Source: Bradyrhizobium sp. SZCCT0153 (GTDB lineage Bacteria; Pseudomonadota; Alphaproteobacteria; Rhizobiales; Xanthobacteraceae). From it: DNA of 64,000 nt. The stretch covers positions 868,001 to 932,000 of the forward strand of contig NZ_JAFCKS010000003.1 of the NCBI RefSeq assembly GCF_018129995.1, written 5' to 3'. Position 1 is the first letter of the stretch. The number at the start of each line of letters is the position of its first letter. The position numbers and the translations under genes were made by a program. This document shows positions 47,323 to 55,640 of the stretch, one piece after another. The notes below the pieces were generated by a model, which worked only from the letters and a program-made list of their open reading frames with translations, did no database searches and was not told where the DNA came from.

Positions 47323-48825
47323 TCACCCGTACACGAACGCCTTGTCGTCCAGATCCGTCTTCGGAATCTCGTCCTTCTCGGTCCAGTAGTCCTGGCTGTG
47401 CTGCCATTCCGGCTTGTCGCCGCGCTTGGGCAACAGGTTCATGTCGCGCATGATGTAGCCCGGATTGAAGTTTTCCGGATCGATCCAGGGCAGGATCGGC
47501 ATGTTGTGGTCTTCGGCGCGGAGCTTGACCTCGACCTTCTTCGTGCCCTTCGCCTTCATGTGGCCGAGCAGCCGGCAGACGAAGTCGGCGACGAGATCGA
47601 CGCGCAGCGTCCAGCTCGCGCGGAAATAGCCGAACACCCACACCATGTTCGGCACACCGGTGAACATCATGCCGCGATAGGTGACGGTGTCGCCGAAGGC
47701 GAGCGGCTTGCCGTCGACCTCGAAGGCGATGTCGCCGAGTGCGGCGAGATTGAAGCCGGTCGCGGTCACGATGATGTCGGCCTCGAGCAGTTCGCCGGAT
47801 TTGAGCTGGATGCCGTTCTCGACGAAGCATTCGATCTCGTCGGTGACCACGGAGGCCTTGCCGCTGGCGATGCCCTTGAACAGGTCGGCATCCGGCACGA
47901 AGGCGATGCGCTGCCGCCACGGCCGGTAGCTCGGCGTGAAGTGCGTCTCGACGTCGTAGTCAGGACCGAGCACCGCGCTGATCTGGCCGATCAGCTCCTT
48001 CTTGACCTGCTCGGGCTTGGAGATGCAGAGCTTCGTGAACGCGTCCTGCTCGAACAGGATCTTGCGGCGAACGATCTCGTGGATCCATTTCTCGTCAACC
48101 TGAAGCCGGCGCAGCTCCTCCGCGATCTCGATGGCATTGCGGCCTAGCCGGAAATAGGTCGGCGAGCGCTGCAGCATGGTGACATGCGCGCATTTGTCCG
48201 CGATGTTCGGTACCAGCGTCGCTGCGGTCGCGCCCGAGCCGATCACGACGACCTTCTTGCCCGCAAGGTCGATGTCGTCAGGCCAGGTCTGCGGATGGAC
48301 GATGCGGCCCTTGAAGCTATCAGTGCCCTTCCATTCCGGCGTGTAACCTTCCGAATGGCGATAATAGCCCTGGCACATCCAGAGGAAATTGGCGGTGAAG
48401 GTTTTCGGTTCGCCGGTGTCGGTCGTCACCGCCTCGATGGTCCAGAGATTGTTCTCGCTCGACCAACTCGCGGAATTGATCTTGTGCTTGTAGCGGATAT
48501 GCCGGGCGATATCGTTGTCGTCGATCACCTCGTTCATATAGGCGAGGATTTCCTCGGCGGTCGCAATCGGCGGGCCGACCCAGGGCTTGAAGCTGTAGCC
48601 GAAGGTGTGGAGGTCGCTGTCGGAGCGGATGCCGGGATAGCGATGCGTGGTCCAGGTGCCGCCGAACGTCGCCTGCGTTTCCAGGATGACGAAACTCGCG
48701 CCCGGAAGCTGCTTTGTCATGTGATAGGCGCTGCCGATGCCGGAGATGCCGGCGCCGACGATCAACACGTCGAAATGTTCAGAAGCCTGTTTGGCCGTAG
48801 CGTGACTGCGAACAGCGACATTCAT
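47323..48825 (-). CDS. Flavin-containing monooxygenase, Baeyer-Villiger type
   Basis: NADPH/FAD oxygenase, 500 aa from ATG 48825. FAD site VLIVGAGISGIGSAYHM, the Baeyer-Villiger fingerprint FKGRIVHPQTWPDD (FxGxxxHxxxWP), NADPH site VVVIGSGATAATL and the late ATGFNL motif are all present. Close in type to the EthA-like enzymes, which oxidise ketones or thioamides. The gene is monocistronic between a repeat and a protease gene; substrate unknown. Confidence 0.93.
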   Translation of the reverse strand: MNVAVRSHATAKQASEHFDVLIVGAGISGIGSAYHMTKQLPGASFVILETQATFGGTWTTHRYPGIRSDSDLHTFGYSFKPWVGPPIATAEEILAYMNEVIDDNDIARHIRYKHKINSASWSSENNLWTIEAVTTDTGEPKTFTANFLWMCQGYYRHSEGYTPEWKGTDSFKGRIVHPQTWPDDIDLAGKKVVVIGSGATAATLVPNIADKCAHVTMLQRSPTYFRLGRNAIEIAEELRRLQVDEKWIHEIVRRKILFEQDAFTKLCISKPEQVKKELIGQISAVLGPDYDVETHFTPSYRPWRQRIAFVPDADLFKGIASGKASVVTDEIECFVENGIQLKSGELLEADIIVTATGFNLAALGDIAFEVDGKPLAFGDTVTYRGMMFTGVPNMVWVFGYFRASWTLRVDLVADFVCRLLGHMKAKGTKKVEVKLRAEDHNMPILPWIDPENFNPGYIMRDMNLLPKRGDKPEWQHSQDYWTEKDEIPKTDLDDKAFVYG

Positions 48826-48950
48826 TGTTGCTTCTATGCCTTGCTTATTTTTGTGGCCGCCCTTGTCCGGGCAACGCGCTTCCTCCGCAACGGGCAGCAT
48901 CGCTCGTCGCGTTTCCGCTACAAAATGACATAGATCAATTCGCGGTCAAA

Positions 48951-49709
48951 TCACAGCGCCGCACCCCAGCTCCGCGCGGTCTGCAAGATCCAGTCGCGAT
49001 AGAGCGTGAGCGGCGTGACGCCGGTCAGCCCGCCGCAACCGGCAGCGCCGTTCGGGCCCGTGGACCAGCTGATGACGCCGACCAGCACGGCACCGTTCGG
49101 CTTGTCCTCGAACACGGGACCGCCGGAATCACCCGTGCACGCACCGATTCCGTCGCGAACACCGTTGGTTACGGGATCGACCAGCCGGATCTGGAAGGCG
49201 CCGGGCTGACCCGTGGCGACGAGCGCAGCGACACGAATCGTGCCGCCACTCTTGCCGTCACCGCGCACGGTGACACCGATACCGGCAACCACGAAGCGGC
49301 TGCCGATCCGGATCGGAATATTCGGCATGCCGACCGGCACCGTGGATTTTCCCTTGAGTGGAATATCGAGTTGCAACAGCGCCACGTCGGCGGTGGCGCG
49401 ATGTGCCTGCATCGCCTGCATGTTGAAGTTCGGATGGATCGCGACGGTGCGCACATTCAGCAATTGCGGTTGGCCGTCGGCGCCGCGGTCGATAATCTTG
49501 TAATCAGCCCCCGGCTGCACGCAGTGGGCGACGGTAAGCACCAGTCTTGGCGCGATCAAGCTCCCGGTGCAAAAGTTGCCGCGCGAGCCGACGATGGTGA
49601 CGACGGCGCGCGCGACACCATCCGCCTGCGGCGTGCCGCCGCCGACGATCGCATGGGCGGGGGCCGCGAGCAGCAGCGTGGCTATGATGAGAATGACCGG
49701 CTTTTTCAT
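48951..49709 (-). CDS. Secreted trypsin-like serine protease (S1 family) without propeptide
   Basis: 252 aa from ATG 49709 (an upstream ATG at 49733 would add eight residues). A Sec signal of 20 residues ends AHA and is followed directly by IVGGGTPQAD, the mature N-terminus of trypsin-fold proteases. Catalytic triad: His62 (LTVAHC), Asp108 (TADVALLQL) and Ser195 (GDSGGPV). Cys47/Cys63 would form the canonical histidine-loop disulfide. Signal peptidase cleavage would itself create the Ile N-terminus needed for activation, so there would be no zymogen stage. Periplasmic or extracellular; target unknown. Confidence 0.9.
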   Translation of the reverse strand: MKKPVILIIATLLLAAPAHAIVGGGTPQADGVARAVVTIVGSRGNFCTGSLIAPRLVLTVAHCVQPGADYKIIDRGADGQPQLLNVRTVAIHPNFNMQAMQAHRATADVALLQLDIPLKGKSTVPVGMPNIPIRIGSRFVVAGIGVTVRGDGKSGGTIRVAALVATGQPGAFQIRLVDPVTNGVRDGIGACTGDSGGPVFEDKPNGAVLVGVISWSTGPNGAAGCGGLTGVTPLTLYRDWILQTARSWGAAL

Positions 49710-49819
49710 GGGAACACGCTCTGACGACGGCATCGGTGACGGCGAAGGATTGCTTCAGACTGGCCCTTGCCGATATCGCATGCTAGCCCTCTTGGAAAGG
49801 AATTGACGAGGGCGGAACC

Positions 49820-50455
49820 TTGACGATCGAAGCTGTGATCTTTGATTTTGGCGGCGTGCTGACGAGTTCGCCATTCGAGGCGTTCACGCGATTCGAGGCC
49901 GAGCGCGGCCTGCCCGTCGACATCATCCGGCGCACCAATGCCGCCAATCACCTGGAAAACGCCTGGGCGAAGTTCGAGCGCGCCGAGGTCGATATCGACA
50001 CCTTCGACCAACTGTTCGCCACCGAGTCGCTCGCGCTTGGCGCGGAGGTACGCGGGCGCGACGTGCTGCCGCTGCTCCAGGGCGATCTGCGCCCCGAGAT
50101 GGTAGAGGCGCTGAAGCGCATCAAGGCGCAATTCAGGACCGGCTGCATCACCAACAATCTGCCCGCGAACGCGATCGGCAGCATGACCGGGCGCTCACTC
50201 TACGTCGCTGAGGTGATGGTGCTGTTCGACCACGTCATCGAGTCCGCGAAGATCGGGCTGCGCAAGCCCGATCCGCGCATCTACAAGCTGATGGTCGAGA
50301 CGCTGCAGGTCGATCCGAACAATTGCGTCTATCTCGACGATCTCGGCGTCAATCTGAAACCCGCGCGCGAGATGGGAATGACGACGATCAAGGTCACCAG
50401 CGGCACGCAGGCGATCGCCGAGCTCGAGGCAGCCACGGGGTTGACGCTGGGTTAG
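49820..50455 (+). CDS. HAD-superfamily hydrolase, subfamily IA (epoxide hydrolase N-domain-like)
   Basis: 211 aa starting at TTG 49820 after a GGGCGGA ribosome site. Motif I is VIFDFGGVL: the nucleophile Asp is present but the usual second Asp is Gly, as in the sEH-N/ACAD10-type branch. Motif III/IV are SAKIGLRKPDPRIY and CVYLDDLGVNLKPARE. Probably a small-molecule phosphatase or dehalogenase-like enzyme; substrate not inferable. It diverges from the protease gene with 110 bases between. Confidence 0.88.
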   Translation: MTIEAVIFDFGGVLTSSPFEAFTRFEAERGLPVDIIRRTNAANHLENAWAKFERAEVDIDTFDQLFATESLALGAEVRGRDVLPLLQGDLRPEMVEALKRIKAQFRTGCITNNLPANAIGSMTGRSLYVAEVMVLFDHVIESAKIGLRKPDPRIYKLMVETLQVDPNNCVYLDDLGVNLKPAREMGMTTIKVTSGTQAIAELEAATGLTLG

Positions 50456-50466
50456 TCTATCATCCC

Positions 50467-50546
50467 GGTCATTCCGAGCGCAGCGAAGCAATCCAGACTG
50501 CCTCCGCGGAAAGACTCTGGATTGCTTCGCTACGCTCGCAATGACG
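50467..50546. repeat. Palindromic element (GAAGCAATCCAGA family, copy 2)
   Basis: 80 bp sharing GCGAAGCAATCCAGACTGCCTC, then CGGAAAGA-TCTGGATTGCTTCGC and CTCGCAATGACG with the copy at 15924-16009. It lies between the convergent HAD and mtnA genes and likely serves as a transcription end. Confidence 0.85.
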
Positions 50547-50576
50547 AGATTGGATCGACGCTCATCGCCAAACTTC

Positions 50577-51683
50577 TCACTCCGCCGCAGCGGCGACCCG
50601 TTCGGGGAACGCCGCCGCGAGCGAGGCGCGATCCGGCTTCAGCACGCCGCGCTCGGTGATGAGGCCGGTGACGAGACGCGCCGGGGTGACGTCAAAGGCG
50701 TAGTTCGCGACCGGCGAGCCCTCCGGCACGATCCGAACCGTCTCCAGCCTGCCATCCGCAGTGCGGCCGGTCATATCGGTGACCTCAGTGCCACTGCGCT
50801 GCTCGATCGGAATGTCGCGGATGCCGTCATCAACGGCGAAATCGATCGTCGGCGACGGCAGCGCGACGTAGAACGGCACGCAATTGTCGTGCGCGGCGAG
50901 CGCTTTCAGATAGGTCCCGATCTTGTTGCAGACGTCGCCGTTGGCAGCGACGCGGTCGGTGCCGACGATGGCGAGATCGACCATGCCATGCTGCATCAGG
51001 TGCCCGCCGGTGTTGTCGGGGATCACGGTGTGCGGCACGCCGTGATGGCCAAGCTCCCAGGCGGTGAGCGAGGCGCCCTGGTTGCGCGGACGGGTCTCGT
51101 CGACCCAGACATGGACCTTGATGCCGCGCTCATGCGCGAGATAGATCGGGGCGGTCGCCGTGCCCCAATCCACGGTGGCGAGCCAGCCTGCGTTGCAATG
51201 GGTCAGCACATTGACCGTCTCGCCCGGCTTCTTCGCCGCAATCGCTTCGATCAATTTCAGGCCGTTGCCGGCGATGGCACGGTTGATCTCGACATCCTGT
51301 TCCACGATCTCATCGGCGCGCGCATAGGCAGCTTCCGCCCGCTCCAGCGGATCAATCGGCGCGAGACTCGCGTGCATCTCGTCGAGCGCCCATTTCAGAT
51401 TGATCGCAGTCGGCCGCGCCACGACGAGCCTGTCGTAGGCGCGTTTCAGGCCGGCATCGGAGGAATCCTCGCGCATCGCGAGCGCCATGCCATAGGCCGC
51501 AGTGGCGCCGATCAGCGGCGCGCCGCGCACCAGCATGTCGCGGATCGCGACCGCCGCGTCCTCGCACGAGGTAAGCCGCGCGACCACGAACTCATGCGGC
51601 AGCCGGCGCTGGTCGATCGCGCCGACCGACCAGCCATCATGCTCGCGCCAGATGCTGCGGAAATGCTTGCCGTCGACCTTCAT
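50577..51683 (-). CDS. mtnA: S-methyl-5-thioribose-1-phosphate isomerase
   Basis: Second step of methionine salvage here: MTR-1-phosphate to MTRu-1-phosphate. 368 aa, eIF2B-like fold. MLVRGAPLIGATAAYGMALA is the family signature; the catalytic Cys163 (LTHCNAGWLAT) and Asp243 (VGTDRVAANGD) are present. It starts 18 bases after mtnP and is co-transcribed with it. No mtnB/C/D enzymes are nearby, so the product must be processed elsewhere in the genome. Confidence 0.95.
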   Translation of the reverse strand: MKVDGKHFRSIWREHDGWSVGAIDQRRLPHEFVVARLTSCEDAAVAIRDMLVRGAPLIGATAAYGMALAMREDSSDAGLKRAYDRLVVARPTAINLKWALDEMHASLAPIDPLERAEAAYARADEIVEQDVEINRAIAGNGLKLIEAIAAKKPGETVNVLTHCNAGWLATVDWGTATAPIYLAHERGIKVHVWVDETRPRNQGASLTAWELGHHGVPHTVIPDNTGGHLMQHGMVDLAIVGTDRVAANGDVCNKIGTYLKALAAHDNCVPFYVALPSPTIDFAVDDGIRDIPIEQRSGTEVTDMTGRTADGRLETVRIVPEGSPVANYAFDVTPARLVTGLITERGVLKPDRASLAAAFPERVAAAAE

Positions 51684-51701
51684 GGCATTCTGCCTTTCGT
51701 C

Positions 51702-52577
51702 TCAACCGCGCAGGATGCGCCCCGCCACGGCATCGAGCTTCTTCAGGAGCTCGGGATCGCGCGCCTCTGGCGCAGTGATCAGCGCGGTGTCGAGCGCACG
51801 GTCCGAGCCAATCGGGCACGGCTCATGCTCGCGCGGAAAATCCTTGGCGAGCCGCGCCACCAGCGACTTCGCCTTGTCCGCGTTTGTGGTCAGCACGCGG
51901 ATGATGTCCTGAACGGTGACCGCGTCATGATCGGGATGCCAGCAGTCGAAATCCGTCACCATGGCGACGGTGGCGTAGCAAATCTCGGCCTCCCGGGCGA
52001 GCTTCGCCTCGGGCATGTTGGTCATGCCGATCACCGAATAGCCCAGCGTCTTGTAGGTCATGCTTTCCGCATAGGTGGAGAATTGCGGCCCCTCCATGCA
52101 GACATAGATGCCGCCGCGCGCGAACGCGATGCCCTCGGCTTCGGCGGCCGCGGCGAGGTGAATACGCAAGCGCGGCGACACCGGATGCGCCATCGACACA
52201 TGGGCGACGCAGCCCCGGCCGAAGAACGAGCTCTCGCGCTTGTGGGTGCGATCCACGAACTGGTCGACGAGGACGAAGGTGCCGGGTGGCATCTCCTCCT
52301 TGAAGGAACCGCAGGCCGACAGCGAGATCAGGTCGGTGACGCCGGCGCGCTTGAGGACGTCGATATTGGCGCGATAGTTGATGTCGGAGGGCGACAGCCG
52401 GTGACCCTTGTCATGGCGCGGCAGGAATACGATCGGCAGGCCGGCAATGGAGCCGCGCCGCAGCGGCGCCGACGGCTCGCCCCAGGGACTCTGGATCACC
52501 TCTTCGCGAGCATTCTCAAGCCCCGGCAGATCGTAGATGCCGGAGCCGCCGATGATGCCCAATACCGCCTGCGTCAT
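51702..52577 (-). CDS. mtnP: S-methyl-5'-thioadenosine phosphorylase
   Basis: Phosphorolyses methylthioadenosine to adenine and MTR-1-phosphate, which MtnA then uses; 291 aa PNP/MTAP family. It opens LGIIGGSGIYDLPGLENARE and carries LPRHDKGHRLSPSDINYRAN, SACGSFKEEMPPGTFVLVDQ and MEGPQFSTYAES, the MTAP substrate-site blocks. Methylthioadenosine is a by-product of polyamine and acyl-homoserine lactone synthesis. First gene of the mtnP-mtnA pair. Confidence 0.95.
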   Translation of the reverse strand: MTQAVLGIIGGSGIYDLPGLENAREEVIQSPWGEPSAPLRRGSIAGLPIVFLPRHDKGHRLSPSDINYRANIDVLKRAGVTDLISLSACGSFKEEMPPGTFVLVDQFVDRTHKRESSFFGRGCVAHVSMAHPVSPRLRIHLAAAAEAEGIAFARGGIYVCMEGPQFSTYAESMTYKTLGYSVIGMTNMPEAKLAREAEICYATVAMVTDFDCWHPDHDAVTVQDIIRVLTTNADKAKSLVARLAKDFPREHEPCPIGSDRALDTALITAPEARDPELLKKLDAVAGRILRG

Positions 52578-52688
52578 GCCTGCTCCACTCTGTCAGCTAC
52601 CTGCGACAAGGTTAAGCTATGCCAGTTTTGCGGCGGTTTTGGAACGGGGGTGGAGCGGTCTTGCAGTCCGGAAGAGACGAGCGTTTGA

Positions 52689-52961
52689 CTAAGCCGCGGT
52701 CGCCGGCTGCAGCTGGGTCGCGACCATGCGCTCCAGCGTCTCGACCGACTGGAAGTTCTCCGGCGTGATCTCGGACTGGGGAATGGTGAAGTCGAACTCG
52801 GCTTCGACGCCGAGCATCAGGTTCACCATGTCCATCGAGGTCAGGCCGACGTCGACGAGCTTGGCCTGCGGCGTGACGTCGGCGACGAGCGAGTTCTGCT
52901 CGAGGATACCCTTCACCAGCTTGATGATGCGATTGCGCACGTCAGTATCGAAGGCCTGCAT
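52689..52961 (-). CDS. Acyl/aminoacyl carrier protein
   Basis: 90 aa four-helix carrier protein from ATG 52961 (a TTG two codons earlier is possible). The phosphopantetheine site is Ser42 in DVGLTSMDMVNLM. Acidic residues surround it as in type II carriers. It is divergent from a flavoprotein gene and close to an amino acid:[carrier protein] ligase gene, so it is the likely acceptor of the activated amino acid rather than a fatty-acid carrier. The family in Bradyrhizobium was shown to be aminoacylated on its phosphopantetheine arm. Confidence 0.9.
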   Translation of the reverse strand: MQAFDTDVRNRIIKLVKGILEQNSLVADVTPQAKLVDVGLTSMDMVNLMLGVEAEFDFTIPQSEITPENFQSVETLERMVATQLQPATAA

Positions 52962-53321
52962 CGGCAAATTCCCGTTTGTCTGTCATAAGGTCGGACCGGT
53001 TGCCGGGTACGATGGGCACGACGCGACGATCCTGCAATGGTCGGTACCATTACTTCGCGTTTCTTAGTAAACGATGACTCAGATTGTCTGGAATTCGAGC
53101 TTCTTCCAGATTCCTAACGCGATTGCGGAAACTTGGGTGATGCAAACAACCCGACCTTAACTGTTCATTCGGAATTGCAGATCGTTTACCCTGTATTTCA
53201 TCGACGAATTTGAATTAAATCCGTAGCCTCCAATCACAAGCAAAGATGGTCGGAAGATCGCTTTAAGCGGCATCGCGAATGATGCCGGCGATCTCGAACG
53301 GCAAACCGGAGGCGGACGAGC
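52962..53321. promoter_or_regulatory. AT-rich divergent control region of the aminoacyl-carrier cluster
   Basis: 360 bases with no gene and visibly lower GC than the flanks, especially 53050-53260. It must contain promoters for the carrier protein (minus) and the flavoprotein operon (plus). A perfect inverted repeat TCTGGAA-N10-TTCCAGA lies at 53087-53110, a candidate operator. A GGAGG ribosome site precedes the ATG at 53322. No recognised sigma-factor boxes could be assigned with confidence. Confidence 0.5.
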
Positions 53322-54539
53322 ATGAACGTGCGTGAAGCAGTTCTCACTGTCGACGAGACGCAGACGAGCTTTCTCGAGCAGGGTCCTTCCCTCATCGAGC
53401 GCGCCGCCCGAACCGCCGCCGCGGCGGCGGCCGACGCAGACGGGGTCGATCGCGACGCCCGATTCCCGCACAAGGCTTTCGAGATCGCGCGCGAGCAAAA
53501 GCTGCTCGGCGTCATGGTCCCGGTCGAGTTCGGCGGGCTTGGTGCCTCGATCCACGACGTCACCGACATCTGCTATACGCTGGGACGCGCCTGCGCCTCG
53601 ACCGCGATGGTCTATGCGATGCACACGACCAAGGTCGCCTGTGTCGTCAGGCACGGCCACGGCATTCCCTGGATGGAAACCATGATGCGGCGCGTCGCAC
53701 GCGACCAGTGGCTGCTCGCCTCCTCCACCACCGAAGGCCAGAACGGCGGCAACATCCGCGCCAGCGCGGCTGCCGTCGATCACGCCGGCGACACCGTCTC
53801 GCTCGTGCGCGACGCCACCGTCATCTCCTACGGCGCCGAGGCCGACGGCCTCGTCACCATCGCCCGCCGCGCCACCGAGGCCGCCGCCTCGGACCAGGTG
53901 CTGCTGGCGCTCGCCAGGGACGATTATTCGCTGAAGCAGACGCAGGGATGGGAAACGCTCGGCATGCGCGGCACCTGCTCGACCGGTTTCGAGCTGAGGG
54001 TCGACTGCCCCGCCGACCGCGTCTTCCCTGAATCCTACGACAAGATCCACGCCCAGACCATGACGCCCTTCGCGCATCTGTGCTGGTCATCCGCCTGGGC
54101 CGGCATCGCCGCTGCCGCGGTCACGCGCGCGCAGGCCTTCGTCCGCAAGGCGGCGCGCGGCTCCGGCGGCCAGATGCCCCCGGCCGCGGCGCATTTCACC
54201 GCCGCGAAGATGTCGCTGGCCAAGCTGCGCGCGCTGATCTCGGCCAATATCGACGCCTTCGCCAACGCCGAGCATGACGAACGCGCCCTGAGTTCACTCG
54301 ACTTCCAGTCTTCGATCACTCTGTTGAAGGTGCAGGCCTCCGAGCTCGCAGTCGAGACCGTGATGCATGCGATGCGCACGGCCGGTCTTTCGGGCTACCG
54401 CAACGACGGTGAGTTCACCATGGGCCGCCACCTGCGCGACGTGCTGTCGTCGCCGATCATGATCAACAATGACCGCATTCTGGCCAATGCTGCGACCTCG
54501 ACGTTGATGAGCGGCGTGCCAACCAGCCTTCGCGATTGA
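53322..54539 (+). CDS. Acyl-CoA dehydrogenase-like flavoprotein lacking the usual catalytic Glu
   Basis: 405 aa. The fold is recognisable from KAFEIAREQKLLGVMVPVEF (helical N-domain), the middle beta domain (LLASSTTEGQNGGNIRASAA; WETLGMRGTCSTGFELRVDC) and C-terminal helices. Neither catalytic base position carries Glu: the isovaleryl-type site reads FAHLCWSSAWAGIAA and the medium-chain site lies near PIMINNDRILANAA. It may therefore be a flavin oxidase or hydroxylase-like member, or act on a carrier-bound substrate. It begins the plus-strand operon with the carrier protein ligase and GNAT genes, diverging from the carrier protein gene. Confidence 0.85.
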   Translation: MNVREAVLTVDETQTSFLEQGPSLIERAARTAAAAAADADGVDRDARFPHKAFEIAREQKLLGVMVPVEFGGLGASIHDVTDICYTLGRACASTAMVYAMHTTKVACVVRHGHGIPWMETMMRRVARDQWLLASSTTEGQNGGNIRASAAAVDHAGDTVSLVRDATVISYGAEADGLVTIARRATEAAASDQVLLALARDDYSLKQTQGWETLGMRGTCSTGFELRVDCPADRVFPESYDKIHAQTMTPFAHLCWSSAWAGIAAAAVTRAQAFVRKAARGSGGQMPPAAAHFTAAKMSLAKLRALISANIDAFANAEHDERALSSLDFQSSITLLKVQASELAVETVMHAMRTAGLSGYRNDGEFTMGRHLRDVLSSPIMINNDRILANAATSTLMSGVPTSLRD

Positions 54540-54622
54540 AAAGCTTTCGGGACTGACGTGCCTTACGGACCGACAAATCTTCTCGACCAACAACAATAAT
54601 TTCAAATAGCAGGAAGTCGAAT

Positions 54623-55603
54623 ATGAACATTGCTGTTCTTCCCGATTCACCCGAGACCGCCCCGCAAGCCATCGATCCGCTCGATCATCTCGCCGACAAG
54701 CTGTTTCACCCCATGGGTTCGGACGGCGTCTACGCCCGCACCGCGCTTTATGAGGGCGTTGTCGAAAAGCTCGCCGCACTGATCACGAGCCATCGCGAGG
54801 CCGGCACCGAGGTGATGCGCTTCCCGCCGGTGATGAGCCGGGCCCAGCTGGAAAAATCCGGCTATCTCAAGAGCTTTCCGAACCTGCTCGGCTGCGTCTG
54901 CGGCCTGCACGGCACCGAGCGCGAGATCAACGCCGCGGTGAGCCGCTTCGATGCCGGTGGCGACTGGACCAGTTCGCTGTCGCCCGCCGACCTCGTGCTG
55001 TCGCCCGCCGCCTGCTATCCGGTCTATCCGATCGCGGCGAGCCGCGGCCAGTTGCCGAAGGGCGGCCTGCGCTTCGACGTCGCCGCCGACTGCTTCCGCC
55101 GTGAGCCGTCGAAGCACCTCGACCGGCTGCAATCGTTCCGGATGCGCGAATATGTCTGCATCGGAAGCCCCGACGACGTCGCCGATTTCCGCGAGCGCTG
55201 GATGGTGCGCGCGCAGGCGATCGCGGCCGATCTCGGTCTCACCTTCCGCGTCGATTATGCCAGCGATCCCTTCTTCGGCCGCGTCGGCCAGATGAAGGCG
55301 GTGAGCCAGAAGCAGCAGCAGCTCAAGTTCGAGCTGCTGATCCCGCTGCGCTCGGAGGAGCAGCCGACCGCCTGCATGAGCTTCAACTATCACCGCGAGC
55401 ATTTCGGCACGACCTGGGGCATCCAGGACGCCGATGGCGAGCCGGCCCACACGGGCTGCGTCGCCTTCGGCATGGACCGCCTGGCCGTCGCGATGTTCCA
55501 CACCCACGGCACTGATCTTTCCGCCTGGCCCGCCAAGGTGCGCGAGCTCATGGGCATGCAGCCGCACGTCGCGGCCGATGCTCATGGCGAAGGCTGGCGC
55601 TAA
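54623..55603 (+). CDS. Amino acid:[carrier protein] ligase (class II seryl-tRNA-synthetase homologue)
   Basis: 326 aa homologue of the catalytic core of atypical seryl-tRNA synthetase without tRNA-binding domain. It activates a small amino acid (glycine or alanine in the characterised Bradyrhizobium enzyme) with ATP and loads it on the phosphopantetheine of a carrier protein. Zinc ligands fall exactly where known from B. japonicum Bll0957: Cys131 (LSPAACYPVYP), Glu176 (FRMREYVCIG) and Cys279 (PAHTGCVAFG). Class II motif 2 (ADCFRREPSKHLDRLQSF) and motif 3 (CVAFGMDRLAVAMF) are intact. ATG 54623 has AGGAAG seven bases upstream. Carrier protein and processing genes flank it; the physiological product is unknown. 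Confidence 0.95.
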   Translation: MNIAVLPDSPETAPQAIDPLDHLADKLFHPMGSDGVYARTALYEGVVEKLAALITSHREAGTEVMRFPPVMSRAQLEKSGYLKSFPNLLGCVCGLHGTEREINAAVSRFDAGGDWTSSLSPADLVLSPAACYPVYPIAASRGQLPKGGLRFDVAADCFRREPSKHLDRLQSFRMREYVCIGSPDDVADFRERWMVRAQAIAADLGLTFRVDYASDPFFGRVGQMKAVSQKQQQLKFELLIPLRSEEQPTACMSFNYHREHFGTTWGIQDADGEPAHTGCVAFGMDRLAVAMFHTHGTDLSAWPAKVRELMGMQPHVAADAHGEGWR

Positions 55604-55640
55604 CGGAACGAGGCCTGTCATTTCCACGGGAAAGACGAGC

